Shown: piece after piece, positions 14,866-23,365 of the stretch
How positions within the stretch are numbered: the stretch's first letter is position 1
Layout of the letters: the number at the start of each line of letters is the position of its first letter
Assembly (NCBI GenBank): GCA_015661135.1
Contig: JACVXW010000001.1
Coordinates: forward strand, 1 to 34,832
Direction of reading: 5' to 3'
DNA length: 34,832 nucleotides
Origin: Chloroflexota bacterium
Lineage (GTDB): Bacteria; Chloroflexota; Limnocylindria; Limnocylindrales; CSP1-4
Position numbers and translations under genes: made by a program
The notes under the pieces: generated by a model
Told to the model about the DNA's origin: nothing
Seen by the model: only the letters and a program-made list of their open reading frames with translations
Database searches by the model: none

Positions 14866-16253
14866 GGGGCGTCCTTTTCGGGATCGCGCAGCCGCGGGTC
14901 ATCCACGAGCCGCCGGCGCGCCTCGCCGACAAGGTACAGCGACCCGGCAACCACCACCGGTCCGGGCCGGCCGGAGGGGGCCGGCCTGAGCGCGGTGTCG
15001 AGTGCCGCGCCCGGGTCAGCGATGGCGCGGACGTCGTGGATCCCGGCCGCTCCACCGAGAGCGGTCCAGCGCGCGGCGAGGGCCGCGGCAGGCAACGCGC
15101 GCGGGACGTTCAGGGACGTACAGATGACGCTCGCCCCGGCGACCGCCCGGGACGCGGCGAGAGCCCGAATCACGCCGTCCGTGTCCTTGTCGGCCATCGA
15201 GGCGATGACGAGCGTGAGCGGTGCCGCATCCGGCGCGGAGCCACCCTCGAGAAACGGACGCAGGTCGTCAAGGGCCTGGGCCAGGGCGGCCGCTCCGGCC
15301 GGGTTGTGCGCGCCGTCGAGGAGCACGTCCCGATCCGCAACCTGAAGGAGCTCCAGCCGGCCGGGCCACGTCGCGGTCGCGTACCCCGCGCGCCTGGCCG
15401 CCATGTCCGTGGACGCGATGCCGGCCTCGTGGAGGGCGTCGAGGACCGCATCCGCAACGGCGACGTTGGCCGCCTGGTGGCGCCCCCGCAGGCCGACCCT
15501 GGCCCGTCCGAGCCCCGGCAGCATCACTTCGATCCCGTCCCGGTCCCAGCCGAGCAGTGTCGCCGGTGCCACTTCACGCAGCGGGACATCCAGGCGCCGG
15601 GCGCGTCGCCGAACAACGGCCAGCCCGTCGCCATCCGCGCCGGTCACGGCGAGGTCGTCGCGCTCGATGATCGCCGCCTTCTCGCGGGCGATCGCCGTGA
15701 CCGTGTCCCCCAGCCACTCCATGTGATCGAGGGCCACGTTCGTGATGACGGCCACGCCACCGTCCCACGTATGCGTGGCATCGAGACGTCCGCCGAGGCC
15801 GACCTCGACGAGCGCGAGGTCGATCCCCTCCTCCGCGAACCAGCGGAAGATGACCGCGGTCAGGAGCTCGAACTCTGTGGGGTCGCCGTGGCGACGGGCA
15901 ATTCGGTCGGCGGCGGTCAGCGCCGCCGCGACGAGCCGGCTGAACGTCGCCGGATCCACGGGCTGCCCGTCAATCACGAGGCGCTCGCGGTACGAGACGA
16001 GGTGTGGCTTGGGGGTCTCGCCGACCCGATGGCCGGCCGCGCGCAGGGCACTCCCGGCGAGGGCCAGGACGCTGCCCTTGCCGTTCGTGCCGGCAACGAG
16101 TGCGCCTCGGAAGGCGAGCTGTGGATCGCCGAGTTCGCGAAGGAGCGCCCGGGTCCGCCCGAGTCCCAGCCGAATGCCGAACCGGCCACGGGCCTGGAGC
16201 GCCCGCACGGCCCGGCCGTAGTCGCGGTTCGCGGCCTCGCCGGAGCCGGTCAA
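14862..16253 (-). CDS. folC: Bifunctional folylpolyglutamate synthase / dihydrofolate synthase
   Basis: A Mur-ligase-superfamily enzyme adding glutamate to dihydropteroate or folates with ATP. P-loop GTNGKGSV at about 55-62, then TPKPHLVSYRERLVIDG, FELLTAVIFRWFAE, LVEVGLGGRLDATH, ITNVALDHMEWLG and REKAAII (carbamylated Lys region). The C-terminal Rossmann domain has LLDGAHNPAGAAALAQAL. The start is ambiguous: TTG 16253 overlaps the upstream stop as TTGA and gives 463 residues; GTG 16286 would add 11. Neither has a well-placed SD, and TTG is preferred for coupling. It sits between the four-Cys gene and folP. Confidence 0.95.
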   Translation of the reverse strand: MTGSGEAANRDYGRAVRALQARGRFGIRLGLGRTRALLRELGDPQLAFRGALVAGTNGKGSVLALAGSALRAAGHRVGETPKPHLVSYRERLVIDGQPVDPATFSRLVAAALTAADRIARRHGDPTEFELLTAVIFRWFAEEGIDLALVEVGLGGRLDATHTWDGGVAVITNVALDHMEWLGDTVTAIAREKAAIIERDDLAVTGADGDGLAVVRRRARRLDVPLREVAPATLLGWDRDGIEVMLPGLGRARVGLRGRHQAANVAVADAVLDALHEAGIASTDMAARRAGYATATWPGRLELLQVADRDVLLDGAHNPAGAAALAQALDDLRPFLEGGSAPDAAPLTLVIASMADKDTDGVIRALAASRAVAGASVICTSLNVPRALPAAALAARWTALGGAAGIHDVRAIADPGAALDTALRPAPSGRPGPVVVAGSLYLVGEARRRLVDDPRLRDPEKDAP

Positions 16254-16732
16254 CTGGCCGTCAGGTCTTCCTCGTAGAAGACGCACTGGTTGAACCGCGG
16301 GGCGAGGCAGACGTCGTTGACGTACCCCTGCTCCATGTGAACGCCACCGCGCAGCTGACAGCGCGAGGTCGTGGCGTCCTGGCGCACCAGGGCCTTCAGG
16401 AGGTGCGGCGCGTGGATGGGGATCGCCCCCCTCGCCCCCGTCATGTAGAAGTGCGGGCAGACGTTCCGGCGCAGGTTCGGAAGGCCGAAGGCACGGGCAC
16501 GGGCAAGGTCCGCGCCGGAGCGTCCGAGCCCGCTACCCCACGATCCGCCGCCCATGACCGGGCCGGTGCTCACGACCGGCACCGCGGCTCGCCCGGGATC
16601 GGAAGACAACCCCGTCGTCGGCCCCGCTGCCGGTCGCCCGACGGCTGCGAGCGTGGGAACGCGGGCGATAGGCCCGAGGCCGAACGCGGGGCGCCTGTCC
16701 GCCCGTCCATGTCGGGGGTCGCGGCTGCTCAC
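16250..16732 (-). CDS. Uncharacterised four-cysteine protein heading the folate operon
   Basis: A 160-residue protein, not assigned to a named family. The first ~75 residues are Pro/Gly/Arg-rich and probably disordered. The C-terminal half has four spaced cysteines (92, 125, 142, 150) in the contexts NVCPHFY, TSRCQLRG, NDVCLAPRF and NQCVFYEE. This C-x32-C-x16-C-x7-C layout resembles a recurrent Chloroflexota module (CPYLG...HRC...YCL...CPRY) from memory, probably binding a metal or Fe-S centre. The start is GTG 16732 with AGGAGG 4 nt upstream. An ATG at 16736 opens another frame that does not reach the cysteines. Its stop overlaps the folC start, suggesting coupling. Confidence 0.65.
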   Translation of the reverse strand: MSSRDPRHGRADRRPAFGLGPIARVPTLAAVGRPAAGPTTGLSSDPGRAAVPVVSTGPVMGGGSWGSGLGRSGADLARARAFGLPNLRRNVCPHFYMTGARGAIPIHAPHLLKALVRQDATTSRCQLRGGVHMEQGYVNDVCLAPRFNQCVFYEEDLTAS

Positions 16733-16779
16733 TCATCCTCCTGCGGTCCGCCGGTCTCCATGGAGCACCGGGCCGCATC

Positions 16780-16785
16780 AGCGTA
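16780..16785 (-). promoter_or_regulatory. -10 element TACGCT of the folate operon
   Basis: On the minus strand TACGCT lies about 47 nt before GTG 16732, leaving a short leader that carries the AGGAGG SD. This is the likely operon promoter. Confidence 0.4.
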
Positions 16786-16867
16786 CACCGCTCCGACCAG
16801 GGAACATTACGACCGTCCAGTTCGGCCCGGCGATTCGGGTCGATGATCCGTGCGACGATACGGGCAG

Positions 16868-18070
16868 ATGACGCCCCGTCGCGGCGGACGCACCTCGCAC
16901 GTCCGACCCCGCCCCCCGAGCACGGGCCGCCCCTCGGCGCAGCGGGTTCGTGTGCCCACGCCTGACGCCTACCGGCTCAAGCAGGCGCGCGGGCTCGAAC
17001 GGCGCCGGCGCGGCATCCCCCTCGCTGCCCGTCTTCTCCTGATCGTCGCGGTCGTGGCGCTCGGGGGCGTGGTGTTCGTGACCGCAGGCGGCGGGATCGG
17101 GTCCCTGGTGCGAATCGTCAGCGCCTCGCTGAGCGGGTTCGTGGACGACATCACGGCGACGCCGACGCCGGCGTCGTCGGTCCTCGTCGTGGCGGACGCA
17201 CCGATCATCGCCGCGCCCGCGGAGCCATACACGAACCAGCCCCGGGTGGATCTCGAGATCACGGTTCCGGACTCCATCGTCGGTGACCCGAGCATTCACG
17301 TCCGCGTCTACCTGACCCTCGAAGGCCAGGCACCGGCGCCGATCGCCGAGCAACCGGTGGGCTCGACCGTCCACCTTATCATCCCGGTCGACCTGACGGC
17401 GGGCCGAAACGACATCCACGCGACGATCATCGAGACCGGCATCGAGTCGGAGGCCTCACCGGTCGTCACCTTCATCCTGGACCTGGAACCGCCCGCGTTC
17501 ATCCTGAGCGCACCGGAGAGCGGCGCGACGATCAATCGGTCCACGGTCGACATCACCGGCTCGACCCAACCACGGACGACGCTGCTGGCGCGCAACGAGG
17601 CAAATGGGACGTCGGTCTCTGGCCTTGCCGGAAACGACGGCGTCTTCGCCCTCAGCCTGCCGCTGGAACCCGGACCGAACGGGGTCCGCATCACCGGCGT
17701 CGATCCGGCCGGCAACTCGGGCGAGCTGATCATCTCCGTGACCCGCGGGAGCGGGACATTGACCTCAACCCTGACGGCATCGGCCTACCAGATCTCGGTG
17801 GCATCGATGCCGGTGTCGCTCCAGTTGACCGTCCTCGTCACGGACCCGGACGGCACTCCCCTGGAGGCCGCCGCGGTCACGTTCACGCTGACCGTCCCGG
17901 GCATTCAGCCGATCTCGAAGGAGGCGACCACGGCCGGCGACGGCCGGGCCTCGTTCACGACCACCCTTCCGTCCGGGGTGACTGCGGGTGCCGGTCTCGC
18001 AACCGTCCTCGTGAGCACGACCGACTTCGGCTCCACGTCGGCCCAGAAGACGATCACGATCGTCCAGTAG
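16868..18070 (+). CDS. Membrane-anchored protein with Ig-like extracellular domains
   Basis: About 400 residues. An Arg-rich cytoplasmic N-terminus is followed by one TM (AARLLLIVAVVALGGVVFVTA) and then a large beta-rich exterior part. Segments such as PPAFILSAPESGATINRST, VDITGSTQPRTTLLARN and NGVRITGVDPAGNSGELIISV match bacterial Big/Ig-like repeats of the 'fused to wing' type found in adhesins and surface-bound enzymes. The last ~100 residues (LQLTVLVTDPDGTPLEAAAV) are a Big_1-like domain. No enzymatic domain is seen, so a structural or adhesive envelope role is likely. The start is ATG 16868 or GTG 16850; neither has a clear SD. Confidence 0.75.
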   Translation: MTPRRGGRTSHVRPRPPSTGRPSAQRVRVPTPDAYRLKQARGLERRRRGIPLAARLLLIVAVVALGGVVFVTAGGGIGSLVRIVSASLSGFVDDITATPTPASSVLVVADAPIIAAPAEPYTNQPRVDLEITVPDSIVGDPSIHVRVYLTLEGQAPAPIAEQPVGSTVHLIIPVDLTAGRNDIHATIIETGIESEASPVVTFILDLEPPAFILSAPESGATINRSTVDITGSTQPRTTLLARNEANGTSVSGLAGNDGVFALSLPLEPGPNGVRITGVDPAGNSGELIISVTRGSGTLTSTLTASAYQISVASMPVSLQLTVLVTDPDGTPLEAAAVTFTLTVPGIQPISKEATTAGDGRASFTTTLPSGVTAGAGLATVLVSTTDFGSTSAQKTITIVQ

Positions 18071-18103
18071 CCCGCCCGCCGGAATCGGGGTCGACGGGCG
18101 GGC
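18070..18103 (+). terminator. Hairpin after the Ig-like protein gene
   Basis: GCCCGCCCG (18070-18078) pairs perfectly with CGGGCGGGC (18095-18103) across a 16-nt loop. The arm starts in the stop codon. A terminator or mRNA 3' stabiliser is likely; no T-tract. Confidence 0.5.
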
Positions 18104-18113
18104 CATTCGCAGC

Positions 18114-18119
18114 TACCAT
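18114..18119 (+). promoter_or_regulatory. -10 element TACCAT, leaderless-type
   Basis: TACCAT ends 6 nt before ATG 18126; no SD is seen. Confidence 0.55.
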
Positions 18120-18125
18120 GCGGGC

Positions 18126-18566
18126 ATGCCGGTCTGGCGGTGCCCCCACTGCGGCACGCCCCAGGCGGAGACGGCCCGGTGCTGGGTCTGCCGCCGTTCT
18201 TCGACCACCTGTTCGACCTGTCGGAACTTCTGTCGCTCGGTCGCGACCGAGGTCGGCTACTGCGGCCTGGATCGGCGGCGGATCCCCCTCACCGGGACCG
18301 AGCTGCGCGGCTGCTGGACGCCCGGTGTCGCGCGGAGCCCGGGGGGCTCGGCGGTGCCGGTCGCGCTTGAACCGTCCGAGCCACCCTCTCCGGCCCACCG
18401 TCTGCGCGACTTCGTACCGGTGGAACTGGTTCGGCGGGGCGCGGTCGCCCAACGTCGTGCCGCGCCGTCCAGCCGGGTTCCGGCACTGGCCACCGTGGAG
18501 ATGACCGGGGATCCGGCTCCCGCCTGGACGGATCGCGTCACGCTCTTCGCGGAGGGTGAGTTCTGA
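18126..18566 (+). CDS. Double zinc-ribbon-like cysteine-rich protein
   Basis: A 146-residue protein of unknown function. The N-terminus is a zinc ribbon with CxxC at 6/9 (WRCPHCG) and at 19/22 (RCWVCR). A second cluster follows at once: Cys29, 32, 36, 46 and 63 (TCSTCRNFCRS, GYCGLD, RGCW). Nine Cys in 58 residues imply at least two metal sites. The C-terminal ~80 residues are Pro/Ala-rich and probably unstructured. It is flanked by a leaderless-type promoter and ends 3 nt before the convergent kinase stop. No partner or substrate can be inferred. Confidence 0.75.
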   Translation: MPVWRCPHCGTPQAETARCWVCRRSSTTCSTCRNFCRSVATEVGYCGLDRRRIPLTGTELRGCWTPGVARSPGGSAVPVALEPSEPPSPAHRLRDFVPVELVRRGAVAQRRAAPSSRVPALATVEMTGDPAPAWTDRVTLFAEGEF

Positions 18567-18569
18567 CCC

Positions 18570-20498
18570 TTACGGCCCGGGCGGGCACGTTGCGAGAGAT
18601 GCCGGGTCATAGGCGGTCAGATCCACCGAGGATCCGAACGGCCGATTGGTGCCCGGCGCCGGGGACTGGGCGGTGACGATCCACGTCCCATCCGGAGTGC
18701 CGGCCGGAAGCGCGGTGACACTTCCGAGGATGAAGCCGTCGCCCTCCAACGCGGTCGAAGCGTCGGCCAGGGTCATGCACAGGTATGACCCGACGTTGCG
18801 CGGCCCGGGCGTGGGCGCGGGTGTGGGCTCCGATGTGGGGGAGGGGCTCGGTGACGGCGAGGGAGACGCCGACGGCGTGGGCTCCGGGCCCTTCGAGACG
18901 ACGTAGTTCACGGCGAGGCCCTGGGTCACCACGACACCCGGGACCGGGTCCTGGCTGACCACGGAGCCGATCGGCATCAATGGGTCAAACGCCTCTGAGC
19001 GCGTACCGATGGTCAGCTTGGCAGCGGCAATCAGGTTCAGGGCCTCACTCTCGGGCTTTCCACGAAGGTCCGGCACGGCGACGGTCTGGTCGCCGAGCGC
19101 GAGGGTCAGCTCGATCGTTGTCTTGGGGTCCACGGTCGTCCCGGCGGCCGGGTCCTGGGCCAGCACCGTTCCATCCGGCTTGTCGGACGCTTCGAACGCC
19201 TTTCGAACGACCACGAGATCCGCGTCCCTGGCGGCGGACAGCGCCTGGTCGTAGCTCATCCCGACGAAATTCGGCGTCTCGACCTGCTGCGGCGTGGGGG
19301 CCGGCTCGCCCGACAGCAGACGGAAGACGAGGAAGGCGGCCAGGCCCAGGATCGCGAGCGCCAGGGCGCCGGAGACCCACAGCCACGGGCTGCTGCGCGA
19401 GCCGGCCTCGCCGTCCTCCGGGCGCTCGTCCGCATCATCGGGACCTCGTCGACCGGCTCCCACCGGCCGTTGCCGGGCGGGAGGGTCCACCGCGGCGTAG
19501 GCGTCGGGCTCGTAGGGGACCCGTGCCCCCGGGTTCGGCCTTGCGCTGCCGGCCAGGGTCCGGTCGCTGACCGGGCCGGCGTCAACAGCTTCGCTCTTTG
19601 ACGGGACAGCGGCCCCGCCCGCTGCACCGCTCGCTGCGGCACCCGCCCCGGCCGCTGAGCCAGCGGCAGCGCCCTGCTCGGCGAGGTACCGATCGAGGGC
19701 GTCCGCCATCTCCGCGGCCGAACCGAAGCGCGCCTCGGGCGCGAGGGCCATGGCCTTCCGCGCGATCGCCTCCAGGGTGGGCGGCACGCTCGGACGAATG
19801 GCCGACGGGCTGGGCACGGTGCCCGTGAGCCGGGCCGTCGCGATCGCTGCCGCGCTGTCGCCCTCCCAGGGGCGGCGGCCCGTCAGGAGCTCGTACAGGA
19901 CGATGCCGAGGCTGTAGATGTCCGATGCGGGCGTCGTGGGCTCACCGCGTGCCTGCTCGGGGCTGAAGTAGTGCACGGAACCGAGCGTGGTGCCGGGGAG
20001 CGTCAGGGCCGCCTCCGCGATGGCCCGGGCGATCCCGAAGTCGGCAACCTTCACCTGGCCCTCCCGGGTCACGAGGATGTTGCCGGGCTTGATGTCCCGA
20101 TGGACGAAGCCCCGCTCGTGGGCCGCGGCGATCGCTCGGGCGGCCTGCCCGGCGAGGCGGGCAGCCTGGCGCGGGGGCAGCGCGCCGCTTCGCCGGATGA
20201 TCGAGGCGAGGTCCTCGCCATCCACCAGCTCCATCACGATGAACGGGCCTACCGCGTCCGTCCCGTAGTCGTAGACCGCCACGACGCCGGGGTCGTTGAG
20301 CGACGCCGCCGACTGCGCCTCCTGGCGGAACCGGGCGAAGAAATCGGGGTCGCGTCCGTACTCCGGCCGGAGCACCTTGACGGCGACGTCGCGCTCGAGC
20401 TGGCCGTCGTGGGCCCGGTAGATCGTCGCCATGCCACCCTGTCCGAGCAGCTCGATCAGGCGATACCGCCCGCCCAGCACACTACCGATATCCGCCAC
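18570..20498 (-). CDS. PknB-type membrane Ser/Thr protein kinase with PASTA repeats
   Basis: About 642 residues. The kinase domain has LLGQGGMATIYRAHD, catalytic Lys41 in VAVKVL, HRDIKPGN (133-140) and VADFGIARA. A Pro/Ala-rich juxtamembrane linker and one TM (WLWVSGALALAILGLAAFLV) follow. Two clear extracellular PASTA repeats come next, VETPNFVGMSYDQALSAARD and VAVPDLRGKPESEALNLIAA. A Pro/Ser-rich spacer leads to a third, diverged PASTA-like unit with two cysteines. PASTA domains sense muropeptides; the kinase would phosphorylate growth and division proteins. GTG 20498 has GGAGG 5 nt upstream; GTG 20513 is the longer alternative. No phosphatase or FHA genes are adjacent. Confidence 0.94.
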   Translation of the reverse strand: MADIGSVLGGRYRLIELLGQGGMATIYRAHDGQLERDVAVKVLRPEYGRDPDFFARFRQEAQSAASLNDPGVVAVYDYGTDAVGPFIVMELVDGEDLASIIRRSGALPPRQAARLAGQAARAIAAAHERGFVHRDIKPGNILVTREGQVKVADFGIARAIAEAALTLPGTTLGSVHYFSPEQARGEPTTPASDIYSLGIVLYELLTGRRPWEGDSAAAIATARLTGTVPSPSAIRPSVPPTLEAIARKAMALAPEARFGSAAEMADALDRYLAEQGAAAGSAAGAGAAASGAAGGAAVPSKSEAVDAGPVSDRTLAGSARPNPGARVPYEPDAYAAVDPPARQRPVGAGRRGPDDADERPEDGEAGSRSSPWLWVSGALALAILGLAAFLVFRLLSGEPAPTPQQVETPNFVGMSYDQALSAARDADLVVVRKAFEASDKPDGTVLAQDPAAGTTVDPKTTIELTLALGDQTVAVPDLRGKPESEALNLIAAAKLTIGTRSEAFDPLMPIGSVVSQDPVPGVVVTQGLAVNYVVSKGPEPTPSASPSPSPSPSPTSEPTPAPTPGPRNVGSYLCMTLADASTALEGDGFILGSVTALPAGTPDGTWIVTAQSPAPGTNRPFGSSVDLTAYDPASLATCPPGP

Positions 20499-20527
20499 TC
20501 GATCCTCCGTCACGGTTGCCCGCCGCT

Positions 20528-20563
20528 CCGGCGCGTGCGCCGGCCGCGGGGCATCGTAGCGTA
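20528..20563 (-). promoter_or_regulatory. Promoter and leader hairpin of the PASTA kinase gene
   Basis: Two overlapping -10-like hexamers, TACGCT and TACGAT, lie at 20553-20563 (minus). They predict a leader of roughly 45 nt that contains a perfect 6-bp hairpin, CCGGCG-CACG-CGCCGG (20528-20543), upstream of the SD. The hairpin might modulate translation. Confidence 0.35.
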
Positions 20564-20647
20564 CGACGCGTGGCAGCCCGGGCCGCGTGACTCGGGCGCG
20601 TCGGGCCGCGCCAAGACGACCGGCCGCGTCGGCCCCGGCAGACGCGT

Positions 20648-21523
20648 CTAGAGATCCAGGGTCCGGAGGTGCTCCCGGAATTCGACCGCGAGGTCCGCCC
20701 GATTGAGCGCCAGCTCGACGGTGGCCTTGAGCCAGCCCATCGTGGTCCCGGCGTCGTAGCGCGTGCCCTCGAACTCGTAGGCGTAGACCGACTGCTCGGC
20801 CATGAGGGCCTCGATGGCGTCCGTGAGCTGGATCTCACCCCCCGCACCGCGCTGGGTCTGCTCGAGCTTGTCAAAGATCTTGGGCGTCAGGACGTACCGG
20901 CCGATCACCGCGAGCGTGGACGGGGCACTGCCGGGCTTGGGCTTCTCGACGATCCGGTTCACCCGATGGAGACGCGCGTCATGACCGGTCTCGGTAGGGT
21001 CCGTGCCCACGATCCCGTAGCGCGAGGTCTCCTCCTCCGGAACCTGGGCCACCGCGACGACCGACGCGTGCGTCTGCTGGTACGCGTGGATGAGCTGCCC
21101 GATCGCCGGGCGATCCGCCACCACGACATCATCCGGGAGCAACACCGCGAACGGCTCGTGGCCGATGAGGTCCTTCGCCATGAGCACCGCGTGGCCGAGG
21201 CCGAGCTGCTCCTTCTGGCGGACGTACGCGATCTGGGCGAGATCGCTGATCGCCCGTACCTGGCGCAGCTTCTCGATCTCCCCCTTGTCTTCGAGCAGGT
21301 GCTCCAGTTCGAACGAGAGATCGAAGTGGTCCTCGATCGCCCGCTTCTGGCTGGAGGTGACGATGATCACCTGCTCGATGCCGGCGGCGACCGCCTCTTC
21401 GACGGCGTACTGGATGATCGGCTTGTCGACGAGGGGCAGCATTTCCTTGGGCTGTGCCTTGGTCGCGGGGAGGAATCGGGTGCCCCAGCCGGCTGCCGGG
21501 AAGACCGCTTTTCGGACGCGCAT
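20648..21523 (-). CDS. galU: UTP-glucose-1-phosphate uridylyltransferase
   Basis: Makes UDP-glucose from UTP and glucose-1-phosphate for polysaccharide and glycolipid synthesis. A 291-residue GalU-type nucleotidyltransferase opening MRVRKAVFPAAGWGTRFLPA, with the catalytic loop KAQPKEMLPLVDKPIIQYAV, IIVTSSQKRAIEDHF, LPDDVV, YGIVG and VEKPKP. The ending ATVELALNRADL is also typical. The start is ATG 21523 with AAGGGG about 6 nt upstream. TATCCT at 21559-21564 (minus) is a plausible -10 giving a ~30-nt leader. It is on the same strand as the kinase gene, 149 nt upstream of it. Confidence 0.95.
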   Translation of the reverse strand: MRVRKAVFPAAGWGTRFLPATKAQPKEMLPLVDKPIIQYAVEEAVAAGIEQVIIVTSSQKRAIEDHFDLSFELEHLLEDKGEIEKLRQVRAISDLAQIAYVRQKEQLGLGHAVLMAKDLIGHEPFAVLLPDDVVVADRPAIGQLIHAYQQTHASVVAVAQVPEEETSRYGIVGTDPTETGHDARLHRVNRIVEKPKPGSAPSTLAVIGRYVLTPKIFDKLEQTQRGAGGEIQLTDAIEALMAEQSVYAYEFEGTRYDAGTTMGWLKATVELALNRADLAVEFREHLRTLDL

Positions 21524-21603
21524 GACACCCCTTGGGGCGGTTGACTTGGCGGACCCTGAGGATACCACCGGCCTCCCAGCAGGAGCCTGACGGTACCTGA
21601 TCG

Positions 21604-22353
21604 TCAGCCGGGGAGTCGTTCGGCGAAGGTCCGGACGGCGTCGGCGAAGTCGGCCGGGCGATCCAGCGGTGACAGGTGCGTGGAGAGGCGGAACGTCCGC
21701 CGCTCGACGTTTGGCAGGCCCCGCAGGAAGGACCGCTCGCCGATCCGGAAGACAAGATCGAGCTCGCCATTGATCACGAGAATCGGCCCGCCGAAGGCGA
21801 CGAGGCGATCCCGGAACCGCCCCTGCACCAATGTCCGGACGCCGGCCGATCCGCCGACGGACCAGTACCCGCCGGCGATGAGGGGCTCTGCGACCTCGGG
21901 CGGGTAACGCCGCCGGAAGATCCAGTCGTTGAGGGCATCGACCGGCTGCCGTGGGGCGACCGCAAGGGCCCACGCGTACAGGCGGAAGATGTGGGCGGTC
22001 AGGCCGCTCGGCTCGGCCGAGGATCCGGCCAGGACGAGACCACGGGCGCGCTCCGGCGAGCGCGCCGCCGTGACCATGGCGACGTAGCCGCCCAGCGACA
22101 GGCCGACGACGATCGCCCGTCCGTCATCCGCCTCGGCGATCGCGGCATCCACGACGCCCGCCGCCGCCTCCAGCGAGAACGGCTCGTCGGCCCGGGCGCC
22201 GTGCCCGGGCAGGTCCACCGCGATGCATCGGAATGTGTCGGCGAGCCGGGAGGTGATCGGCCCCCACATGCTCTTCGTCACGCGCGATCCGTGGATGAAG
22301 ACGATCACGGGTCCGTCCGGCGGTCCGCTCCGCTCGGTCGCGCCCAGGATCAC
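21604..22353 (-). CDS. Alpha/beta-hydrolase
   Basis: A 249-residue alpha/beta-hydrolase fold protein. VIVFIHGSRVTKSMWGP contains the oxyanion-hole HG, VVGLSLGGYVAM is the nucleophile elbow (G-x-S-x-G) with the catalytic Ser, VINGELDLVF supplies the acid and STHLSPLDRPADF supplies the His. The cap (about 120-185) is helical and aromatic-rich. Substrate is unknown (esterase, lactonase or C-C hydrolase possible). Its GTG start at 22353 overlaps the stop of the EamA transporter (GTGA), so the two are translationally coupled. Confidence 0.9.
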   Translation of the reverse strand: MILGATERSGPPDGPVIVFIHGSRVTKSMWGPITSRLADTFRCIAVDLPGHGARADEPFSLEAAAGVVDAAIAEADDGRAIVVGLSLGGYVAMVTAARSPERARGLVLAGSSAEPSGLTAHIFRLYAWALAVAPRQPVDALNDWIFRRRYPPEVAEPLIAGGYWSVGGSAGVRTLVQGRFRDRLVAFGGPILVINGELDLVFRIGERSFLRGLPNVERRTFRLSTHLSPLDRPADFADAVRTFAERLPG

Positions 22354-23339
22354 GGCCGCGTCTGGGTCACGGTCGCATCCATCGGCTCGGGCTCACCGGC
22401 AGGGCGAATCGCGGTTTCCGGGGACCCGCTTCGCTGGAGGATGACCGCCGCCGCCAGGATCGCCAGCCCGCCGGCGAGCTGGACCGGACCCACCGTCTCG
22501 GCGAGGAAGGCCGCCGCAAGGGCCACGCCGACGAGCGGTTCGAAGAGCATCAGGATGCCCGCCCGGACCGCCCCGATCCAGCGGATCCCGGCGAGGAACA
22601 GGAAGCTCGGGATCGCCGCGGCGAACAGGCCCGTGAAGACCACGAGCCCGAGGAGTTGCGGGTCGAGCAACGGTCCACGGAGGGCCAGCGCGCCGTCGAC
22701 CGCGACCGTCACGGCGCCGGCAATGACCGCCGCCCCGGCCAGGATCAGGCCCATCGCTTGATCGGTGGGGACGGTCCGGTAACCCCGCCGACTGACCAGC
22801 ACGAAAATTGCCTGGCTTACGCCTGCGGACAGGCTCAGGCCAACGCCGAGTGGATCCAGCCCGATCGCGGCGCCGGCGCCCGTCCCGCCGAGGACGACCG
22901 CCACCATGCCGCCGATCGCGATCGCGAGGGCGACGATCCGCCCCCTGTCCAGCCGCTCCCACCCGAGGACAGCCGATGCCCCGGCGACAAGCGCCGGGTA
23001 CAGGTAGAAGCAGAGCAGCGCGACCGCGATCGGGATGCGGGCGAAGGCGAGGAACATCGCGAGGTTGAGGGTCGTGCCCATGAGCGCCGCGACCGCGAGC
23101 GAGGCCCGGGCGCGTCTGTCCAGGGAGCTCCAGCGGACGAGACTGCCACCACGGCGCAGTCCCCAGACAATGAACAGGCCGCTGGCCACGGCGCCGACGC
23201 CGGCCCGCCAGGCGACGAACGCGAACGGGGTCAGCCCGAGCTCGTACGCCTGCCTCGACAGGACCCCCAGCAGGCCGAACAGGCTGGCCGACACCGCGAC
23301 CGTGAGGCTGCCAAGCAGCGGGCTGCGTCCGTGATCCAC
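22350..23339 (-). CDS. EamA/DMT-family transporter
   Basis: A 329-residue inner-membrane protein with about ten hydrophobic segments in two EamA repeats. The first runs from GSLTVAVSASLFGLLGVLSR to ALLCFYLYPALVAGASAVLG, the second from GVGLSLSAGVSQAIFVLVSR to LFEPLVGVALAAAFLAETVG. DMT carriers export or import amino acids, sugars or drugs; the substrate cannot be read from sequence. The start is GTG 23339: TACCAT ends 6 nt before it with no SD, a leaderless-type start. It is coupled to the alpha/beta-hydrolase downstream. Confidence 0.92.
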   Translation of the reverse strand: MDHGRSPLLGSLTVAVSASLFGLLGVLSRQAYELGLTPFAFVAWRAGVGAVASGLFIVWGLRRGGSLVRWSSLDRRARASLAVAALMGTTLNLAMFLAFARIPIAVALLCFYLYPALVAGASAVLGWERLDRGRIVALAIAIGGMVAVVLGGTGAGAAIGLDPLGVGLSLSAGVSQAIFVLVSRRGYRTVPTDQAMGLILAGAAVIAGAVTVAVDGALALRGPLLDPQLLGLVVFTGLFAAAIPSFLFLAGIRWIGAVRAGILMLFEPLVGVALAAAFLAETVGPVQLAGGLAILAAAVILQRSGSPETAIRPAGEPEPMDATVTQTRP

Positions 23340-23345
23340 GCCCTC

Positions 23346-23351
23346 ATGGTA
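23346..23351 (-). promoter_or_regulatory. -10 element TACCAT, leaderless-type
   Basis: On the minus strand TACCAT ends 6 nt before GTG 23339 of the transporter gene. Confidence 0.55.
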
Positions 23352-23365
23352 CGGGGCGTCCGGGA

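Noticed and set aside
15036..16277. 413-codon plus-strand frame opposite folC
   Set aside because: folC on the other strand has all family motifs; the shadow translation is low-complexity and has no motif.
16533..16736. ATG 16736 as an alternative start (MSEQPRPPTWTGGQAPR) for the four-Cys gene
   Set aside because: That frame ends at 16533 without reaching the cysteine region, and the SD would directly abut the ATG; GTG 16732 is better placed.
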